Part shown: in pieces, positions 39,542 through 48,974 of the stretch
How positions within the stretch are numbered: position 1 is the stretch's first letter
How the letters are laid out: the number at the start of each line of letters is the position of its first letter
NCBI GenBank assembly: GCA_900466745.1
Contig: UBNE01000028.1
Coordinates: 210,849-274,848 of the forward strand
DNA length: 64,000 nt
Source: Hyphomicrobiales bacterium
GTDB taxonomy: Bacteria; Pseudomonadota; Alphaproteobacteria; Rhizobiales; Beijerinckiaceae
Reading direction: 5' to 3'
Program-made: the position numbers and the translations under genes
Notes under the pieces: generated by a model
Told to the model about the DNA's origin: nothing
Database searches by the model: none
Seen by the model: the letters and a program-made list of their open reading frames with translations, nothing else

Positions 39542-39839
39542 GAAACTCTCCTTTCGAAGTCTGAGAGAGGTGCTTCGGAAAGGAGAGATATGGGTTTATG
39601 TTGCGACGCACAAGATGACGTTGCAGGAGCTTTTGGCCCGATATCCGGCCGAAAGCGCCGATCGAGCCGTGGCGGATTCGCGCCGGGTACCGAGAAAACG
39701 CTTGAAATTCAGACGATTCGCGCCATCGCTCCTTCTTTCCCATCCGGGTCGGTGTTGCCCTGCAAAATGGCGGGATCACGATCTCGCGCGCCCCGTCTGC
39801 CGGCCGCTGGTTCCGGCACTGGCGCGCGGCGGGCTGGCG
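39542..39839. other. Intergenic region without a supported gene
   Basis: Roughly 300 bases of lower GC than the surroundings between the 42-residue peptide gene and the MFS stop. Plus-strand frames starting at 39540 and 39590 have basic, low-complexity translations, and the first has no ribosome site. I see no terminator for the MFS gene. Confidence 0.45.
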
Positions 39840-41081
39840 TCAAAGCGAGGGGGCCCGTGCCGATGCGGCCCTCGTTCGCAGCCGCAGCCGTGAAGCCGCA
39901 CCCGCCAATGCCGCCGCCAGGGCCATGATCGCGAGCAGCAGCGCGGTTCCCTGAAACAGGGCGCGATAGCCATATCCGTCGATCAGCGGCGTGCTGGCGA
40001 GCGGGGAGCAGAACTGGCCGATGAAGACGGACGCGGTCAGGATGCCGCCGGCCAATCCGCGCGCGGCGGGCGGCGCGAGGTTCAAGGCGAGTGCGATGAA
40101 GCTCGGGGAGACCAGCGCATAGCCGGCCCCGATCGCCGCAGCGGCCAGAAAGAGAAGCAGTTCCGCTCCGGCAACGGGCAGAAGCAGGAAGCCCAGCGCC
40201 ATCGAGCCGTAGCCCAGGAGGAAGATGCAAGCGTAGCCGCCTGCGCGCTGGATGCGCGGATAGAGCAGGGCAAGGCAGCCTCCCGAGACCATCAGCAGGC
40301 CGAGCATCGCCCCGGTCATGGCCGGGCTGGCATAGCCTCGCAGGGCCAGGAAGAACGATAGCTGCGTCGGCATGAGAAAGAAGATCATGTTGGTCGCGGC
40401 CTGGAGGAGCGCCAGCAGGACGAGCAGGCTGCGCCACGGGCCGCCACCCTCGCTGCTTCCGCCCGGCATGGCCGCGACGGCGGAGGGGCTCCGCTCGGGG
40501 TCGATGATGACGCGCCATGTCAGCGGCAGGAAAAGGATCGCCAGCCCGTAGATGGCAAAGGGCAGGCGTGGCGAAAGCGCGGCGACCCAGCCCGCGAGCG
40601 AGATGAAGACCAGCCCGCCGAAATTGCGTGCGGAGATCTGCAGGCCGGTCAGCGCGTTGCGGGCGTGGCCGGTGAAATAGTCGCCGATCAGGGCGGTCTG
40701 TGCCGTCATGATCAGGGCGACGGCGACGCCGAGCACGAGGCGGCTCGCGAAAATCGTCGGCAGGTCCGGCAAGACCAGGCCGGCGCATCCGGAGAGCACG
40801 AACAGGAGCATGCCGGTCAGAAGCAGCCTGCGCCGCCCGAGACGGTCGGCGACCAGCCCGATGACCGGTGCGCAAATCGCAACGGCGAGCGAGGGGGCCG
40901 GTACCAGCAGCCGGGTCAGCATCGCCGCGTTCGGATCGGCGCTGAACAGCCGCTCGATCCCGGGCAGGGCCGGGCTGATCGTCGCGTTCGCCATCGTCGT
41001 GAGCGAGGCCGCCATCAACAGCGCGATGGCGCGCGGGTCGCGCCAGATCGCTCTTTCCCTTTCGGTATCAGTGTTTTCCAT
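39840..41081 (-). CDS. MFS transporter, probable drug exporter
   Basis: This 413-residue, 12-helix transporter has the MFS loop motif GLVADRLGRRRLLLTG near residue 80 and motif-C-like FGGLVFISLAGWV, suggesting an H+ antiporter of the multidrug type. It is divergent from a MerR-type regulator, with a 68-base shared region holding a MerR-like promoter pointing to this gene. Export of a compound sensed by that regulator is likely. Substrate is unknown. Confidence 0.88.
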   Translation of the reverse strand: MENTDTERERAIWRDPRAIALLMAASLTTMANATISPALPGIERLFSADPNAAMLTRLLVPAPSLAVAICAPVIGLVADRLGRRRLLLTGMLLFVLSGCAGLVLPDLPTIFASRLVLGVAVALIMTAQTALIGDYFTGHARNALTGLQISARNFGGLVFISLAGWVAALSPRLPFAIYGLAILFLPLTWRVIIDPERSPSAVAAMPGGSSEGGGPWRSLLVLLALLQAATNMIFFLMPTQLSFFLALRGYASPAMTGAMLGLLMVSGGCLALLYPRIQRAGGYACIFLLGYGSMALGFLLLPVAGAELLLFLAAAAIGAGYALVSPSFIALALNLAPPAARGLAGGILTASVFIGQFCSPLASTPLIDGYGYRALFQGTALLLAIMALAAALAGAASRLRLRTRAASARAPSL

Positions 41082-41116
41082 GATTTTTCCTCTTGCCGGG
41101 ATCGCAGGTTCGGCGG

Positions 41117-41147
41117 AGCCTACGAATTCAAGTCAGCTTGAGGTCAA
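41117..41147 (-). promoter_or_regulatory. MerR-type promoter/operator with 19-bp spacer
   Basis: On the minus strand -35 TTGACC (41147-41142) and -10 TAGGCT (41122-41117) are separated by 19 bp, the over-long spacing typical of MerR-activated promoters. The spacer contains the dyad TCAAG-CTGA-CTTGA. The promoter drives the MFS gene; the regulator gene is divergent and probably autoregulated from the same site. Confidence 0.65.
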
Positions 41148-41149
41148 GC

Positions 41150-41596
41150 ATGCCGCTTCTGGACATTGGCGAGATCGCGGAGCGCTCCGGGGTTCCGCCG
41201 TCGACGCTGCGCTACTACGAGGAGATCGGGCTGATCCGGTCCGAAGGACGGCATGGGCTGCGCCGGCAGTTCGATGGCGACGTGCTGCTCAGGCTGTCGC
41301 TGATCGGCCTGGGCAAGGCCGCGGGGTTTTCGCTCGTCGAGATCGCCGGCATGTTCGGCCGGGACGGGCAGCCCGCAATCCCGCGCGCGCAATTGCGCGC
41401 GAAGGCCGACGACCTGCAGCGGCAGATCCTCGGCTTGAGGATGCTGCGCGATGCCTTGCGCCATGTCGCCGATTGCCCGGCGCCGAGTCATCTCGAATGC
41501 CCCAGCTTTCGCGCGCTCCTGAAAGCCTCCGCGCGCGGGCCCCTGGTCTATGACCCGTCCGGCGGCCCGCCCGGCCGGCGCAAGCGGGGAGGCTGA
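41150..41596 (+). CDS. MerR family transcriptional regulator
   Basis: This 148-residue regulator has a MerR DNA-binding domain: IGEIAERSGVPPSTLRYYEE (about 5-24) and GLRRQFDGDVLLRLSLIGLGKAAGFSL, then a dimerisation helix and a C-terminal tail with two Cys (VADCPAPSHLECPSF). The Fe-S Cys cluster of SoxR is absent, so a redox-sensor role is not indicated. It is divergent from the MFS exporter and probably activates it. The ATG at 41150 has only a moderate ribosome site (TTGAGG). Confidence 0.88.
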   Translation: MPLLDIGEIAERSGVPPSTLRYYEEIGLIRSEGRHGLRRQFDGDVLLRLSLIGLGKAAGFSLVEIAGMFGRDGQPAIPRAQLRAKADDLQRQILGLRMLRDALRHVADCPAPSHLECPSFRALLKASARGPLVYDPSGGPPGRRKRGG

Positions 41597-41708
41597 CCGG
41601 GCGCGCCGGCCCTGTGGCCATCTATCGCTTGGACAGCCTCTATCCTCATGATAGGGACGCCGCGACGGGACCGGACCGAGACCGGCCGCCGAACTTCAGG
41701 AGCCGGAC

Positions 41709-43007
41709 ATGACCGAAGCCGCGCGCGACAAGCACCTTTCCAACTCCTTCTTCGGCGCGCCCCTGGCCGATGCCGATCCCGAGATCGCCCGCGCGATCAC
41801 GCTGGAGCTCGGTCGCCAGCGCGACGAGATCGAGCTGATCGCCTCCGAGAACATCGTCTCCCGCGCCGTGCTGGAGGCGCAGGGCTCGGTGATGACCAAC
41901 AAATATGCCGAGGGCTATCCGGGCCGGCGCTATTACGGCGGCTGCCAGTTCGTCGACATCGCCGAGAAGCTCGCCATCGAGCGCGCCTGCCGGCTGTTCG
42001 ACTGCAAATTCGCCAATGTCCAGCCGAATTCCGGCAGCCAGGCCAATCAGGGCGTCTTCATGGCGCTGATGCAGCCCGGCGACACCTTCATGGGTCTCGA
42101 TCTCGCCGCCGGCGGGCACCTGACCCATGGCGCGCCGGTCAACCAGTCCGGCAAGTGGTTCAACGTCGTCTCCTACGGCGTCTGCGTCGTCGATCAGCTC
42201 ATCGACTACGACGCGATGGAGCGCCTCGCCCTCGAGCACAAGCCGAAGATGATCGTCGCCGGCGGCTCGGCCTATGCCCGCCACTGGGATTTCGCCCGCT
42301 TCCGCGAGATCGCCGACAAGGTCGGCGCCTATTTCATGGTCGACATCGCCCATTTCGCCGGCCTCGTCGCCGGCGGCGCGCACCCCTCGCCGTTCCCGCA
42401 CGCCCATGTCGTCACCACCACGACGCACAAGACCCTGCGCGGCCCGCGCGGCGGCATGATCCTGACCAATGACGAGACGATCGCCAAGAAGGTCAATTCG
42501 GCGATCTTCCCGGGCATCCAGGGCGGCCCGCTGATGCATGTCATCGCCGCCAAGGCGGTCTCCTTCCACGAGGCGCTGCAGCCCGAGTTCAAGACCTATG
42601 CGCACGCCGTCGTCGCCAACGCCAAGGCGCTGGCCGAGACGCTGAAGGCCAAGGGCTTCGATCTCGTCACCGGCGGCACCGACAACCACCTGATGCTGGT
42701 CGACCTGCGCTCGAAGAAGCTGACCGGCAAGGCGGCGGAGGCCGCGCTCGGCCGCGCCCACATCACCTGCAACAAGAACGGCATCCCCTTCGACCCCGAG
42801 AAGCCGATGACCACCTCCGGCATCCGCCTCGGCACCCCGGCGGCGACCTCGCGCGGCTTCGGCATCGCCGAGTTCAAGCAGGTCGGCGAGCTGATCGCCG
42901 AGGTGCTGGACGGGCTCAGCCGGAATGGCGAGGAAGGCAACGCGGCTGTCGAGGAGGCGGTGAAGGTCAAGGTCGGGGCGCTGACGGCGCGCTTCCCGAT
43001 CTATTGA
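41709..43007 (+). CDS. glyA: Serine hydroxymethyltransferase
   Basis: This 432-residue PLP enzyme interconverts serine and glycine, charging tetrahydrofolate with one-carbon units. The PLP Lys is in [16 protein letters not shown] (near 238), and [17 protein letters not shown] and [13 protein letters not shown] are clear. A TTGGAC-17-TAGGGA promoter at about 41630-41660 overlaps a small inverted repeat CTATC/GATAG. nrdR follows after 39 bases, as in many alphaproteobacteria. Confidence 0.97.
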   Translation: MTEAARDKHLSNSFFGAPLADADPEIARAITLELGRQRDEIELIASENIVSRAVLEAQGSVMTNKYAEGYPGRRYYGGCQFVDIAEKLAIERACRLFDCKFANVQPNSGSQANQGVFMALMQPGDTFMGLDLAAGGHLTHGAPVNQSGKWFNVVSYGVCVVDQLIDYDAMERLALEHKPKMIVAGGSAYARHWDFARFREIADKVGAYFMVDIAHFAGLVAGGAHPSPFPHAHVVTTTTHKTLRGPRGGMILTNDETIAKKVNSAIFPGIQGGPLMHVIAAKAVSFHEALQPEFKTYAHAVVANAKALAETLKAKGFDLVTGGTDNHLMLVDLRSKKLTGKAAEAALGRAHITCNKNGIPFDPEKPMTTSGIRLGTPAATSRGFGIAEFKQVGELIAEVLDGLSRNGEEGNAAVEEAVKVKVGALTARFPIY

Positions 43008-43046
43008 GGACATGCGAAGGGGCTCTGAGAAAGGTTAGCGACCGGA

Positions 43047-43541
43047 ATGCGCTGTCCCTATTGCGGCTCCCTCGATACCCAGGTCAGGGATTCCCGTCCC
43101 ACCGACGACCACGCCTCGATCCGCCGCCGTCGCGTCTGCCCTGACTGCGGCGGCCGCTTCACCACCTTCGAGCGGGTGCAGTTGCGCGAGCTGACCGTGG
43201 TGAAGCGCTCGGGCCGGCGCGCGCCCTTCGACCGGGACAAGCTGGAGACCTCGGTGGCGCATGCGCTGCGCAAGCGCTCGGTCACGCCGGAGCGGATCGA
43301 GCGCATGCTCAACGGCATCGTGCGCCAGCTCGAGAGCTCGGGCGAGGCCGAGATCCAGAGCTCGACCATCGGCGAGCTGGTGATGGAGGGGCTGAAGGGC
43401 CTCGACGACGTCGCCTATGTCCGCTTCGCCTCGGTCTACAAGAACTTCCGCGAGGCCAAGGACTTCGAGGAACTGCTCGGCCAGCTCGGCGCCGTCGAGG
43501 AGGAGGGCGCCCCAGCCCCGCCGCCCGGCAGCGATGACTGA
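43047..43541 (+). CDS. nrdR: Transcriptional repressor NrdR
   Basis: This 164-residue repressor senses ATP/dATP and shuts down ribonucleotide reductase genes. It has an N-terminal zinc ribbon [17 protein letters not shown] / [14 protein letters not shown] and an ATP-cone (about 49-139) with [16 protein letters not shown]. Length is typical with a short extra Pro-rich tail. It overlaps ribD by eight bases, so nrdR and riboflavin genes are coupled. Confidence 0.97.
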   Translation: MRCPYCGSLDTQVRDSRPTDDHASIRRRRVCPDCGGRFTTFERVQLRELTVVKRSGRRAPFDRDKLETSVAHALRKRSVTPERIERMLNGIVRQLESSGEAEIQSSTIGELVMEGLKGLDDVAYVRFASVYKNFREAKDFEELLGQLGAVEEEGAPAPPPGSDD

Positions 43542-44718
43542 CCGCAGGGCGTCTTCAGCCGGGGCGGGCCCCGGCTTGCCCGAAGACGACAGGCCCGGAC
43601 AGCGCGTCGACCGCCTCTTCATGGCGCAGGCGCTTGGGCTTGGCGCGCGCCATCTCGGCGCGACCTGGCCGAACCCGTCGGTCGGCGCCATCGTCACGCG
43701 CGACACCGCCGACGGGCCGGTCGTGGTGGCGCGCGGGCTGACGCAGCCCGGCGGGCGTCCGCATGGCGAGGCCCTGGCCTTCGCCCGCGCCGGCGCCGCG
43801 GCGATGGGCGGCACGCTCTACGTCACGCTCGAGCCCTGCTCTCACCGCTCGCTGCGCGGCGGCATCCCCTGCGTCGAGCACACCATCCTTTCGGGCGTGA
43901 GGCGCGTCGTCTCGGCGATGGCGGACCCCAACCCCTTCATCGCCGGGCTCGGCCACGCGCTGCTGCGCACGGCCGGCATCGAGGTCGTCACGGGCGTACT
44001 CGAGGAGCAGGCCCAGCGTGCCCATCGCGGCCATGTCCTGCGGGTCACGCAAGGGCGGCCGATGGTGACCTTCAAGATCGCCCGCACGGCCGACGGCTAT
44101 GCCGGCGGGGCGGGCGGGCGGCCGATCGCCGTGTCCAGCCCGCCGGCCGGCGCCTGGGTGCATCTGCAAAGGGCGCATCACGACGCCATCATGCTCGGCA
44201 TCGGCTCGGTGCTGTCGGACGATCCGCAATTGACGGTGCGCCTGCCCGGCCTGGCCGGTCGCTCGCCGGTGCGGGTCATCCTCGACTCGCATCTCAAGCT
44301 GCCGCTGGCCTCGAAGCTGGTCCGGACCGCCCGCGACATCCCGGTCTGGGTGATCGCCGCCGAGGCCGCGCCGGTCGAAGCCGAAGCGGCGCTCGTCGCT
44401 TCCGGCGTCGAGGTCATGCGCGTCGCGGCCGGGCCGGACGGCCATCTCGACCTGCGCGAGGCGCTGACGCTGCTCGGCACGCGCGGCATCACCCGTGTCT
44501 TTTCCGAGGGTGGCCCGCGCATCGGCGAGAAGCTGGCGCTGGAAGGGCTTGCCGACGAGGTCATCGTCTCGACCTCGCCGAAAAGGCTGGGCGAGCCCGG
44601 CATCGTCGCCGTGCGCCCGGGGCTTGCGGGATTGCTGGCCGACCCCGATCTTTACCGCCTTGCCGGGACCGAATGGATCGGCGGCGACCGTTTCGAGCAT
44701 TTCGTGAGGAGAGGCTGA
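43534..44718 (+). CDS. ribD: Bifunctional riboflavin biosynthesis deaminase/reductase RibD
   Basis: This 394-residue enzyme carries out the second and third steps of riboflavin synthesis. The N-terminal deaminase has zinc ligands in [12 protein letters not shown] and [14 protein letters not shown]; the usual HAE is HGE and the usual GRTPPC is altered, although His and both Cys remain. The C-terminal reductase has [10 protein letters not shown] and [12 protein letters not shown]. It overlaps nrdR by eight bases and ribE by one. Confidence 0.94.
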   Translation: MTDRRASSAGAGPGLPEDDRPGQRVDRLFMAQALGLGARHLGATWPNPSVGAIVTRDTADGPVVVARGLTQPGGRPHGEALAFARAGAAAMGGTLYVTLEPCSHRSLRGGIPCVEHTILSGVRRVVSAMADPNPFIAGLGHALLRTAGIEVVTGVLEEQAQRAHRGHVLRVTQGRPMVTFKIARTADGYAGGAGGRPIAVSSPPAGAWVHLQRAHHDAIMLGIGSVLSDDPQLTVRLPGLAGRSPVRVILDSHLKLPLASKLVRTARDIPVWVIAAEAAPVEAEAALVASGVEVMRVAAGPDGHLDLREALTLLGTRGITRVFSEGGPRIGEKLALEGLADEVIVSTSPKRLGEPGIVAVRPGLAGLLADPDLYRLAGTEWIGGDRFEHFVRRG

Positions 44719-45365
44719 TGTTCACCGGCATCGTCACCGCCATCGGCGAGGTCGTCGAATCCGAGCGCAAGGGGCCGAACCTCAAGCACCTCGCCATCGC
44801 CAGCCCCTATGAGGCGGAAGGCATCGCCATCGGCGCCTCGATCGCCTGCGCCGGCGTCTGCCTGACCGTCACGGCGCTGCGGCCGCGCGGGGATGGCGAG
44901 CCCGGCTGCGTCTTCGAAGTCGATGCGGCGGCCGAGACGCTGGCCAAGACGATGGTCGGCGAATGGGAGCCCGGCACCCGGATCAATCTGGAGCGCTCGC
45001 TCAAGGTCGGCGAGGAGCTCGGCGGGCATCTCGTCACCGGCCATGTCGACGGCGTCGGGCGCATCCTCAAGATCGAGGCGATCGAGCCCGATCCGGACGA
45101 GCCCTGGGGCGCGACCGCGCGCTTCCACATCCGGGCGCCGCAGGGGCTCGCCCGCTTCATCGCGGCCAAGGGCTCGGTCAGCCTCGACGGCACCTCGCTG
45201 ACGGTCAACACGGTCGATGACGACGTCTTCACCGTGTTGCTGATCCCGCATTCCTTCGCCGTCACCACCTGGGGCCAGCGCAAGGAAGGCGACCCTGTCC
45301 ATGTCGAGGTCGATCTGATGGCGCGGTATGCCGCACGGCTTGCGGAGGCGCGCCCGCAGGGTTAG
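44718..45365 (+). CDS. ribE: Riboflavin synthase (alpha subunit)
   Basis: This 215-residue enzyme dismutates two lumazines to riboflavin. It has two lumazine-binding repeats: [12 protein letters not shown]...GVCLTV with LGGHLVTGHVDGVG, and FHIRAPQGLARFIAAKGSVSL...SLTVN. Its ATG shares one base with the ribD stop. ribH follows after 186 bases. Confidence 0.96.
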   Translation: MFTGIVTAIGEVVESERKGPNLKHLAIASPYEAEGIAIGASIACAGVCLTVTALRPRGDGEPGCVFEVDAAAETLAKTMVGEWEPGTRINLERSLKVGEELGGHLVTGHVDGVGRILKIEAIEPDPDEPWGATARFHIRAPQGLARFIAAKGSVSLDGTSLTVNTVDDDVFTVLLIPHSFAVTTWGQRKEGDPVHVEVDLMARYAARLAEARPQG

Positions 45366-45392
45366 ATCGTGGCCCACTTCATCCCGAACGCT

Positions 45393-45497
45393 GTCGTCCC
45401 GGCCGAAGCGGAGCGCAGAGCCGGGATCCATGCCTGAACCTTAGTCGGAAACGCTCAGGCATGGATCCCGGGTCTCCCTCCGGTCGCCCGGGATGAC
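45393..45497. repeat. Dispersed repeat, family B copy 4
   Basis: It runs from GTCGTCCCGGCC to GCCCGGGATGAC and contains inner inverted halves GGGATCCATGCCTGA / TCAGGCATGGATCCC, a nearly perfect long hairpin. It fills the gap between ribE and ribH. I looked here for an FMN riboswitch and found none. Confidence 0.75.
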
Positions 45498-45551
45498 GGC
45501 GTATCATGTTTCGGGCGCGAACCGACTGTTGCTGATTTAAGGACAAGAACC

Positions 45552-46076
45552 ATGGCCGGACCCCGGCAGATCTCGGCCCAGGAGGCCGCAACTCCCGCGC
45601 TCGACATCGACGGCGCCCGCGTGCTCGTGGTCGAGGCGCGCTTCTACGACAAGCTCGCCGACGAGCTCCTCGCGGGCGCGACGGCGGTGCTCGAAAAAGC
45701 CGGCTGCCGCGTCGACGTCGTCACCGTTCCCGGCGCGCTCGAAATTCCCTCCGCCATCGTCATCGGCCTGCGCGCCGCCGACGAGTCGGTCGACCCCTAT
45801 GAGGCGGTGGTCGCGCTCGGCACCGTGATCCGCGGCGAGACCGGCCATTACGACATCGTCGCCGGCGAGAGCGCGCGCGCGCTGATGGACCTGTCGGTCG
45901 CCTTCGCGCTGCCGCTCGGCAACGGCATCCTGACGGTCGAGAACGAGGCGCAGGCCTGGGCCCGCGCCAACCGTTCCGAGATGGACAAGGGCGGCGGCGC
46001 GGCCGAGGCGGCGCTCGCCGTGCTGCGCTACAAGCGCTCGCTGGCCGAGGCCGCCGAGCCGGAGCAGCCGGAATGA
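45552..46076 (+). CDS. ribH: 6,7-dimethyl-8-ribityllumazine synthase
   Basis: This 174-residue enzyme makes lumazine for riboflavin synthase. Motifs are [28 protein letters not shown] and the loop [17 protein letters not shown] with the catalytic His. Its stop overlaps the nusB start as ATGA. Confidence 0.96.
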   Translation: MAGPRQISAQEAATPALDIDGARVLVVEARFYDKLADELLAGATAVLEKAGCRVDVVTVPGALEIPSAIVIGLRAADESVDPYEAVVALGTVIRGETGHYDIVAGESARALMDLSVAFALPLGNGILTVENEAQAWARANRSEMDKGGGAAEAALAVLRYKRSLAEAAEPEQPE

Positions 46077-46540
46077 GCCGGGCCGAGAAGCGGCGCGGCG
46101 CGCGCCTCTCGGTCGTGCAGGCGCTCTACGAGATGGAAGTCGGCGGCCGCGGCGTCAACGAGGCCATGGCCGAGTTCGAGGCGTTCTGGATCGGCAAGGA
46201 GGTCGAGGAGATCGCATTGCCGCAGGCGGAGATCGCCTTCTTCCGCGACCTGCTCGGCGGCGTCGTGCGCGAGCAGCGGCTGGTCGACCGCACCGTCGAC
46301 GAGCTGCTGGCCAAGGGCTGGCCGCTGAAGCGGGTCGAGGCGGTGGTGCGCGCCATCCTGCGCTCGGGCGCCTATGAGCTAGCCTTCCGCAAGGACGTGC
46401 CGGCCCGCGCCGTCATCTCCGAATATGTCGCCGTCGCCCGCGCCTTCTACGATGGCGAGGAGATCGGCATGGTCAACGCCGTGCTCGACCGCATGGCCCG
46501 CGAGTTCCGCGCCGACGAGTTCGACATCCCGGCGGCGTAG
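46073..46540 (+). CDS. nusB: Transcription antitermination protein NusB
   Basis: This 155-residue all-helical protein binds rRNA boxA with S10 (NusE) and prevents early termination. It has [19 protein letters not shown] at the start and [21 protein letters not shown] near the end. The ribH-nusB-thiL order is conserved in alphaproteobacteria. Confidence 0.95.
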   Translation: MSRAEKRRGARLSVVQALYEMEVGGRGVNEAMAEFEAFWIGKEVEEIALPQAEIAFFRDLLGGVVREQRLVDRTVDELLAKGWPLKRVEAVVRAILRSGAYELAFRKDVPARAVISEYVAVARAFYDGEEIGMVNAVLDRMAREFRADEFDIPAA

Positions 46541-46552
46541 TCACACGCTGCC

Positions 46553-46662
46553 GTCGTCCCGGGCGACCAAAGGGAGACCCGGGATCCATGCCGGAGCGTT
46601 TCCGGTGGCGGTTCGGGCATGGCTCCCGGATCGGCGCGGCTGCGCCGCTTGTCCGGGATGAC
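46553..46662. repeat. Dispersed repeat, family B copy 5
   Basis: GTCGTCCCGGGCGACC opens and GTCCGGGATGAC closes the element, with GGGATCCATGCCGGAGCG and GGGCATGGCTCCCGGATCGG inside. It lies between nusB and thiL. Confidence 0.7.
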
Positions 46663-46692
46663 CGGGGAGCGGCCGGGGAGGGCGTTTGAGTA

Positions 46693-47688
46693 ATGACCGA
46701 TGACCAGCGCCCCGGCGAATTCGAGCTGATCGAGCGCTATTTTGCGCCGCTCGCCGGGCCGGGCGGGCTCGACCTGCGCGACGATGCCGGTCTGCTGCGG
46801 CCCGGCCGCGGCTACGAGGTCGTCGTCACCGCCGACGCGCTGGTCGCCGGCGTGCATTTCTTCCCGGACGATCCCCCCGCCGCGATCGGCTGGAAGGCGC
46901 TCGCGGTCAATCTCTCCGACCTCGCCGCCAAGGGCGCGAAGCCGGACGGCTTCGTGCTGACCATCGCCCTGCCGCGCGACTGGACCGAGGCGTGGCTGAA
47001 GGACTTCGCCGCCGGCCTCGGCACGCTGGCGGGGCAGGCCGGCTGCCCGCTGATCGGCGGCGACACCGTCTCGACCGCCGGCCCGCTCACCCTCTCGGTC
47101 ACCGCCTTCGGCACGGTGCCGGCCGGGCGGATGGTCCGCCGCGCCGGGGCGCGGCCGGGCGATGTCGTGCTGGTCTCGGGCACGATTGGGGACGGCGCCC
47201 TCGGCCTCGCGGTCCATGGCCCCGACAGGCCCGGCTGGGTCGCGGCGCTCGACGACGAACAGCGCCGCTTCCTCGCCGACCGCTATCTGCATCCGCAGCC
47301 GCGCATCGCCCTCGCCGAGGCGCTCCAGCGCCATGCGAGCGCCGCCATGGACGTCTCGGACGGCCTCGTCGGGGATCTCGCCAAGCTCCTGAAGGCCTCC
47401 GGCATCGGCGCCGAGATCGACCTCGATTCGGTCCCGCTCTCGGCGCCGGCCCGCGCCGCGCTCATGGCCGATCCCGCATTGGCGGAACTGGCCTGGACCG
47501 GAGGAGACGACTACGAAATTCTCTGCACGGCGTCTGAAAGAGATTATTCTGCTCTGATCGCGGCGGCTGCGGAGCGTGGCGTTCCGCTGGCGCCGATCGG
47601 CCGGATCGTCCCGGAGGCGGACGCGGTGCGTTACAGCGGCAAGGGCGGCGGGCAGGGTTTCGCGCGCGGTTCCTTCTCCCATTTCTGA
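46693..47688 (+). CDS. thiL: Thiamine-monophosphate kinase
   Basis: This 331-residue enzyme phosphorylates thiamine phosphate to thiamine diphosphate. It has the AIR-synthase fold: RDDAGLLRPG (near 22), the Mg-binding NLSDLAAKGA, PLIGGDTVS, VSGTIGDGALG and AMDVSDGLVGDLAKL. TGGDDYEILC near residue 275 is typical. Confidence 0.95.
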   Translation: MTDDQRPGEFELIERYFAPLAGPGGLDLRDDAGLLRPGRGYEVVVTADALVAGVHFFPDDPPAAIGWKALAVNLSDLAAKGAKPDGFVLTIALPRDWTEAWLKDFAAGLGTLAGQAGCPLIGGDTVSTAGPLTLSVTAFGTVPAGRMVRRAGARPGDVVLVSGTIGDGALGLAVHGPDRPGWVAALDDEQRRFLADRYLHPQPRIALAEALQRHASAAMDVSDGLVGDLAKLLKASGIGAEIDLDSVPLSAPARAALMADPALAELAWTGGDDYEILCTASERDYSALIAAAAERGVPLAPIGRIVPEADAVRYSGKGGGQGFARGSFSHF

Positions 47689-47725
47689 CGGGCGGCTCCG
47701 CGCGGCGCCGCGGAACGGCGTAGTG

Positions 47726-48937
47726 ATGAACCAGCATGTCCCGGTCGCCGAGGGCGACAGGCTCGCCAAGCGCAACGCGCTTATCCTCTCGGGCGCGCAG
47801 GCGCTCGGCGGGGCCAATCCCGCGATCGTGGTCTCGCTCGGCGGCCTCGTCGGGGCCCAGCTCGCTTCCGACCAGACCTTCGCGACCGTGCCGGTCAGCC
47901 TCCTCCAGCTCGGCATCGCGGCGGGCGTCATCCCGGCGGCGATGATCATGCGCCGCCTCGGCCGTCGCGGCGGCTATCTCATCGGCGCCCTGGTGGGCGC
48001 GGCCGGCGCCAGCCTGGCGGCCGGCGGCGTCACCTCCCGGCTGTTCTGGCTGTTCTGCCTCGGCACCTTCGTCTGCGGGCTCTACGGCGCCTTCGTGCAG
48101 AGCTACCGTTTCGCCGCCGCCGATACGGCGAGCCCGGCCTTCCGGCCGAAGGCCATCTCCTGGGTGATGCTCGGCGGGCTGGCGGCCGGGATCATCGGCC
48201 CGCAATCAGTCTACTGGACGCGCGACCTGACGCCGGCCGCGCCCTTCGCCGCGAGCTTCCTCGCCCAGGGCGGCCTCGCCCTGCTCGCCATCTGCATCGT
48301 CTCGCAATTGCATGCGCCGCCGGTGAAGGCGGTCCGCAGCGATCTCGGCCGTCCGCTCGGCCCGATCATGCGGCAGCCCAAATTCATCGCCTCGGTGATC
48401 GCCTCGCTCGTCGCCTACGGGCTGATGAGCTTCGTGATGACGGCCGCCCCGATGGCGATGGTCGCCTGCGGCCATTCGGTCGGCGACGCCGCGCTCGGCA
48501 TCCAGTGGCATGTGCTGGGCATGTACGGGCCGAGCTTCTTCACCGGCAAGCTGATCGAGCGCTTTGGCAAGGAGGCGATCACCATCGTCGGCCTCGTCCT
48601 GACGGCGCTGGCGGCGGTCGTCGGCCTCGCGGGCCTGAGCGTCGCGCATTTCTGGCTCGCCCTGGTGCTGCTCGGCATCGGCTGGAATTTCGGCTTCATC
48701 GGCGCCACCGCCCTGGTGACCGACTGCTACCGGCCGGAGGAGCGGGTCAAGGTGCAGGCGGCCAATGACTTCCTGGTCTTCGGCTCGGTGGCGATCGCCT
48801 CCTTCTCGTCCGGCGGCCTGCTCAGCCATGGCGGCTGGGACGCGGTGAACTGGCTCGTCTTCCCGCCGGTCGCGGTCGCCTTGCTGCTGGTTATCTGGCA
48901 GCGTACGCAGAAGCGCACCGCCAGCCCGGCCGCCTGA
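47726..48937 (+). CDS. MFS transporter
   Basis: This 403-residue, 12-helix transporter starts at an ATG 37 bases after thiL. Loop motif MRRLGRRGGYLIGALVG is near residue 74; the later half has GIGWNFGFIGATALVTDCY. Substrate is unknown. The following gene is a ureidoglycine aminohydrolase, so import of a purine-breakdown compound is possible but unproven. Confidence 0.85.
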   Translation: MNQHVPVAEGDRLAKRNALILSGAQALGGANPAIVVSLGGLVGAQLASDQTFATVPVSLLQLGIAAGVIPAAMIMRRLGRRGGYLIGALVGAAGASLAAGGVTSRLFWLFCLGTFVCGLYGAFVQSYRFAAADTASPAFRPKAISWVMLGGLAAGIIGPQSVYWTRDLTPAAPFAASFLAQGGLALLAICIVSQLHAPPVKAVRSDLGRPLGPIMRQPKFIASVIASLVAYGLMSFVMTAAPMAMVACGHSVGDAALGIQWHVLGMYGPSFFTGKLIERFGKEAITIVGLVLTALAAVVGLAGLSVAHFWLALVLLGIGWNFGFIGATALVTDCYRPEERVKVQAANDFLVFGSVAIASFSSGGLLSHGGWDAVNWLVFPPVAVALLLVIWQRTQKRTASPAA

Positions 48938-48974
48938 GCGGCACCGGCTGCCCCCGGCGCGGAAAGGCGAAGAG

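Noticed and set aside
39540..39893. Plus-strand frame starting MKLSFRSLREVL
   Set aside because: No ribosome site, overlaps the MFS gene end, and the second half is low-complexity antisense sequence.
41150..41596. Assignment of the MerR regulator as SoxR
   Set aside because: The dyad resembles a SoxR box but the four-Cys iron-sulfur motif is missing; only two Cys are present.
45366..45551. FMN riboswitch before ribH
   Set aside because: The gap is filled by a family B repeat; none of the conserved RFN elements is seen.
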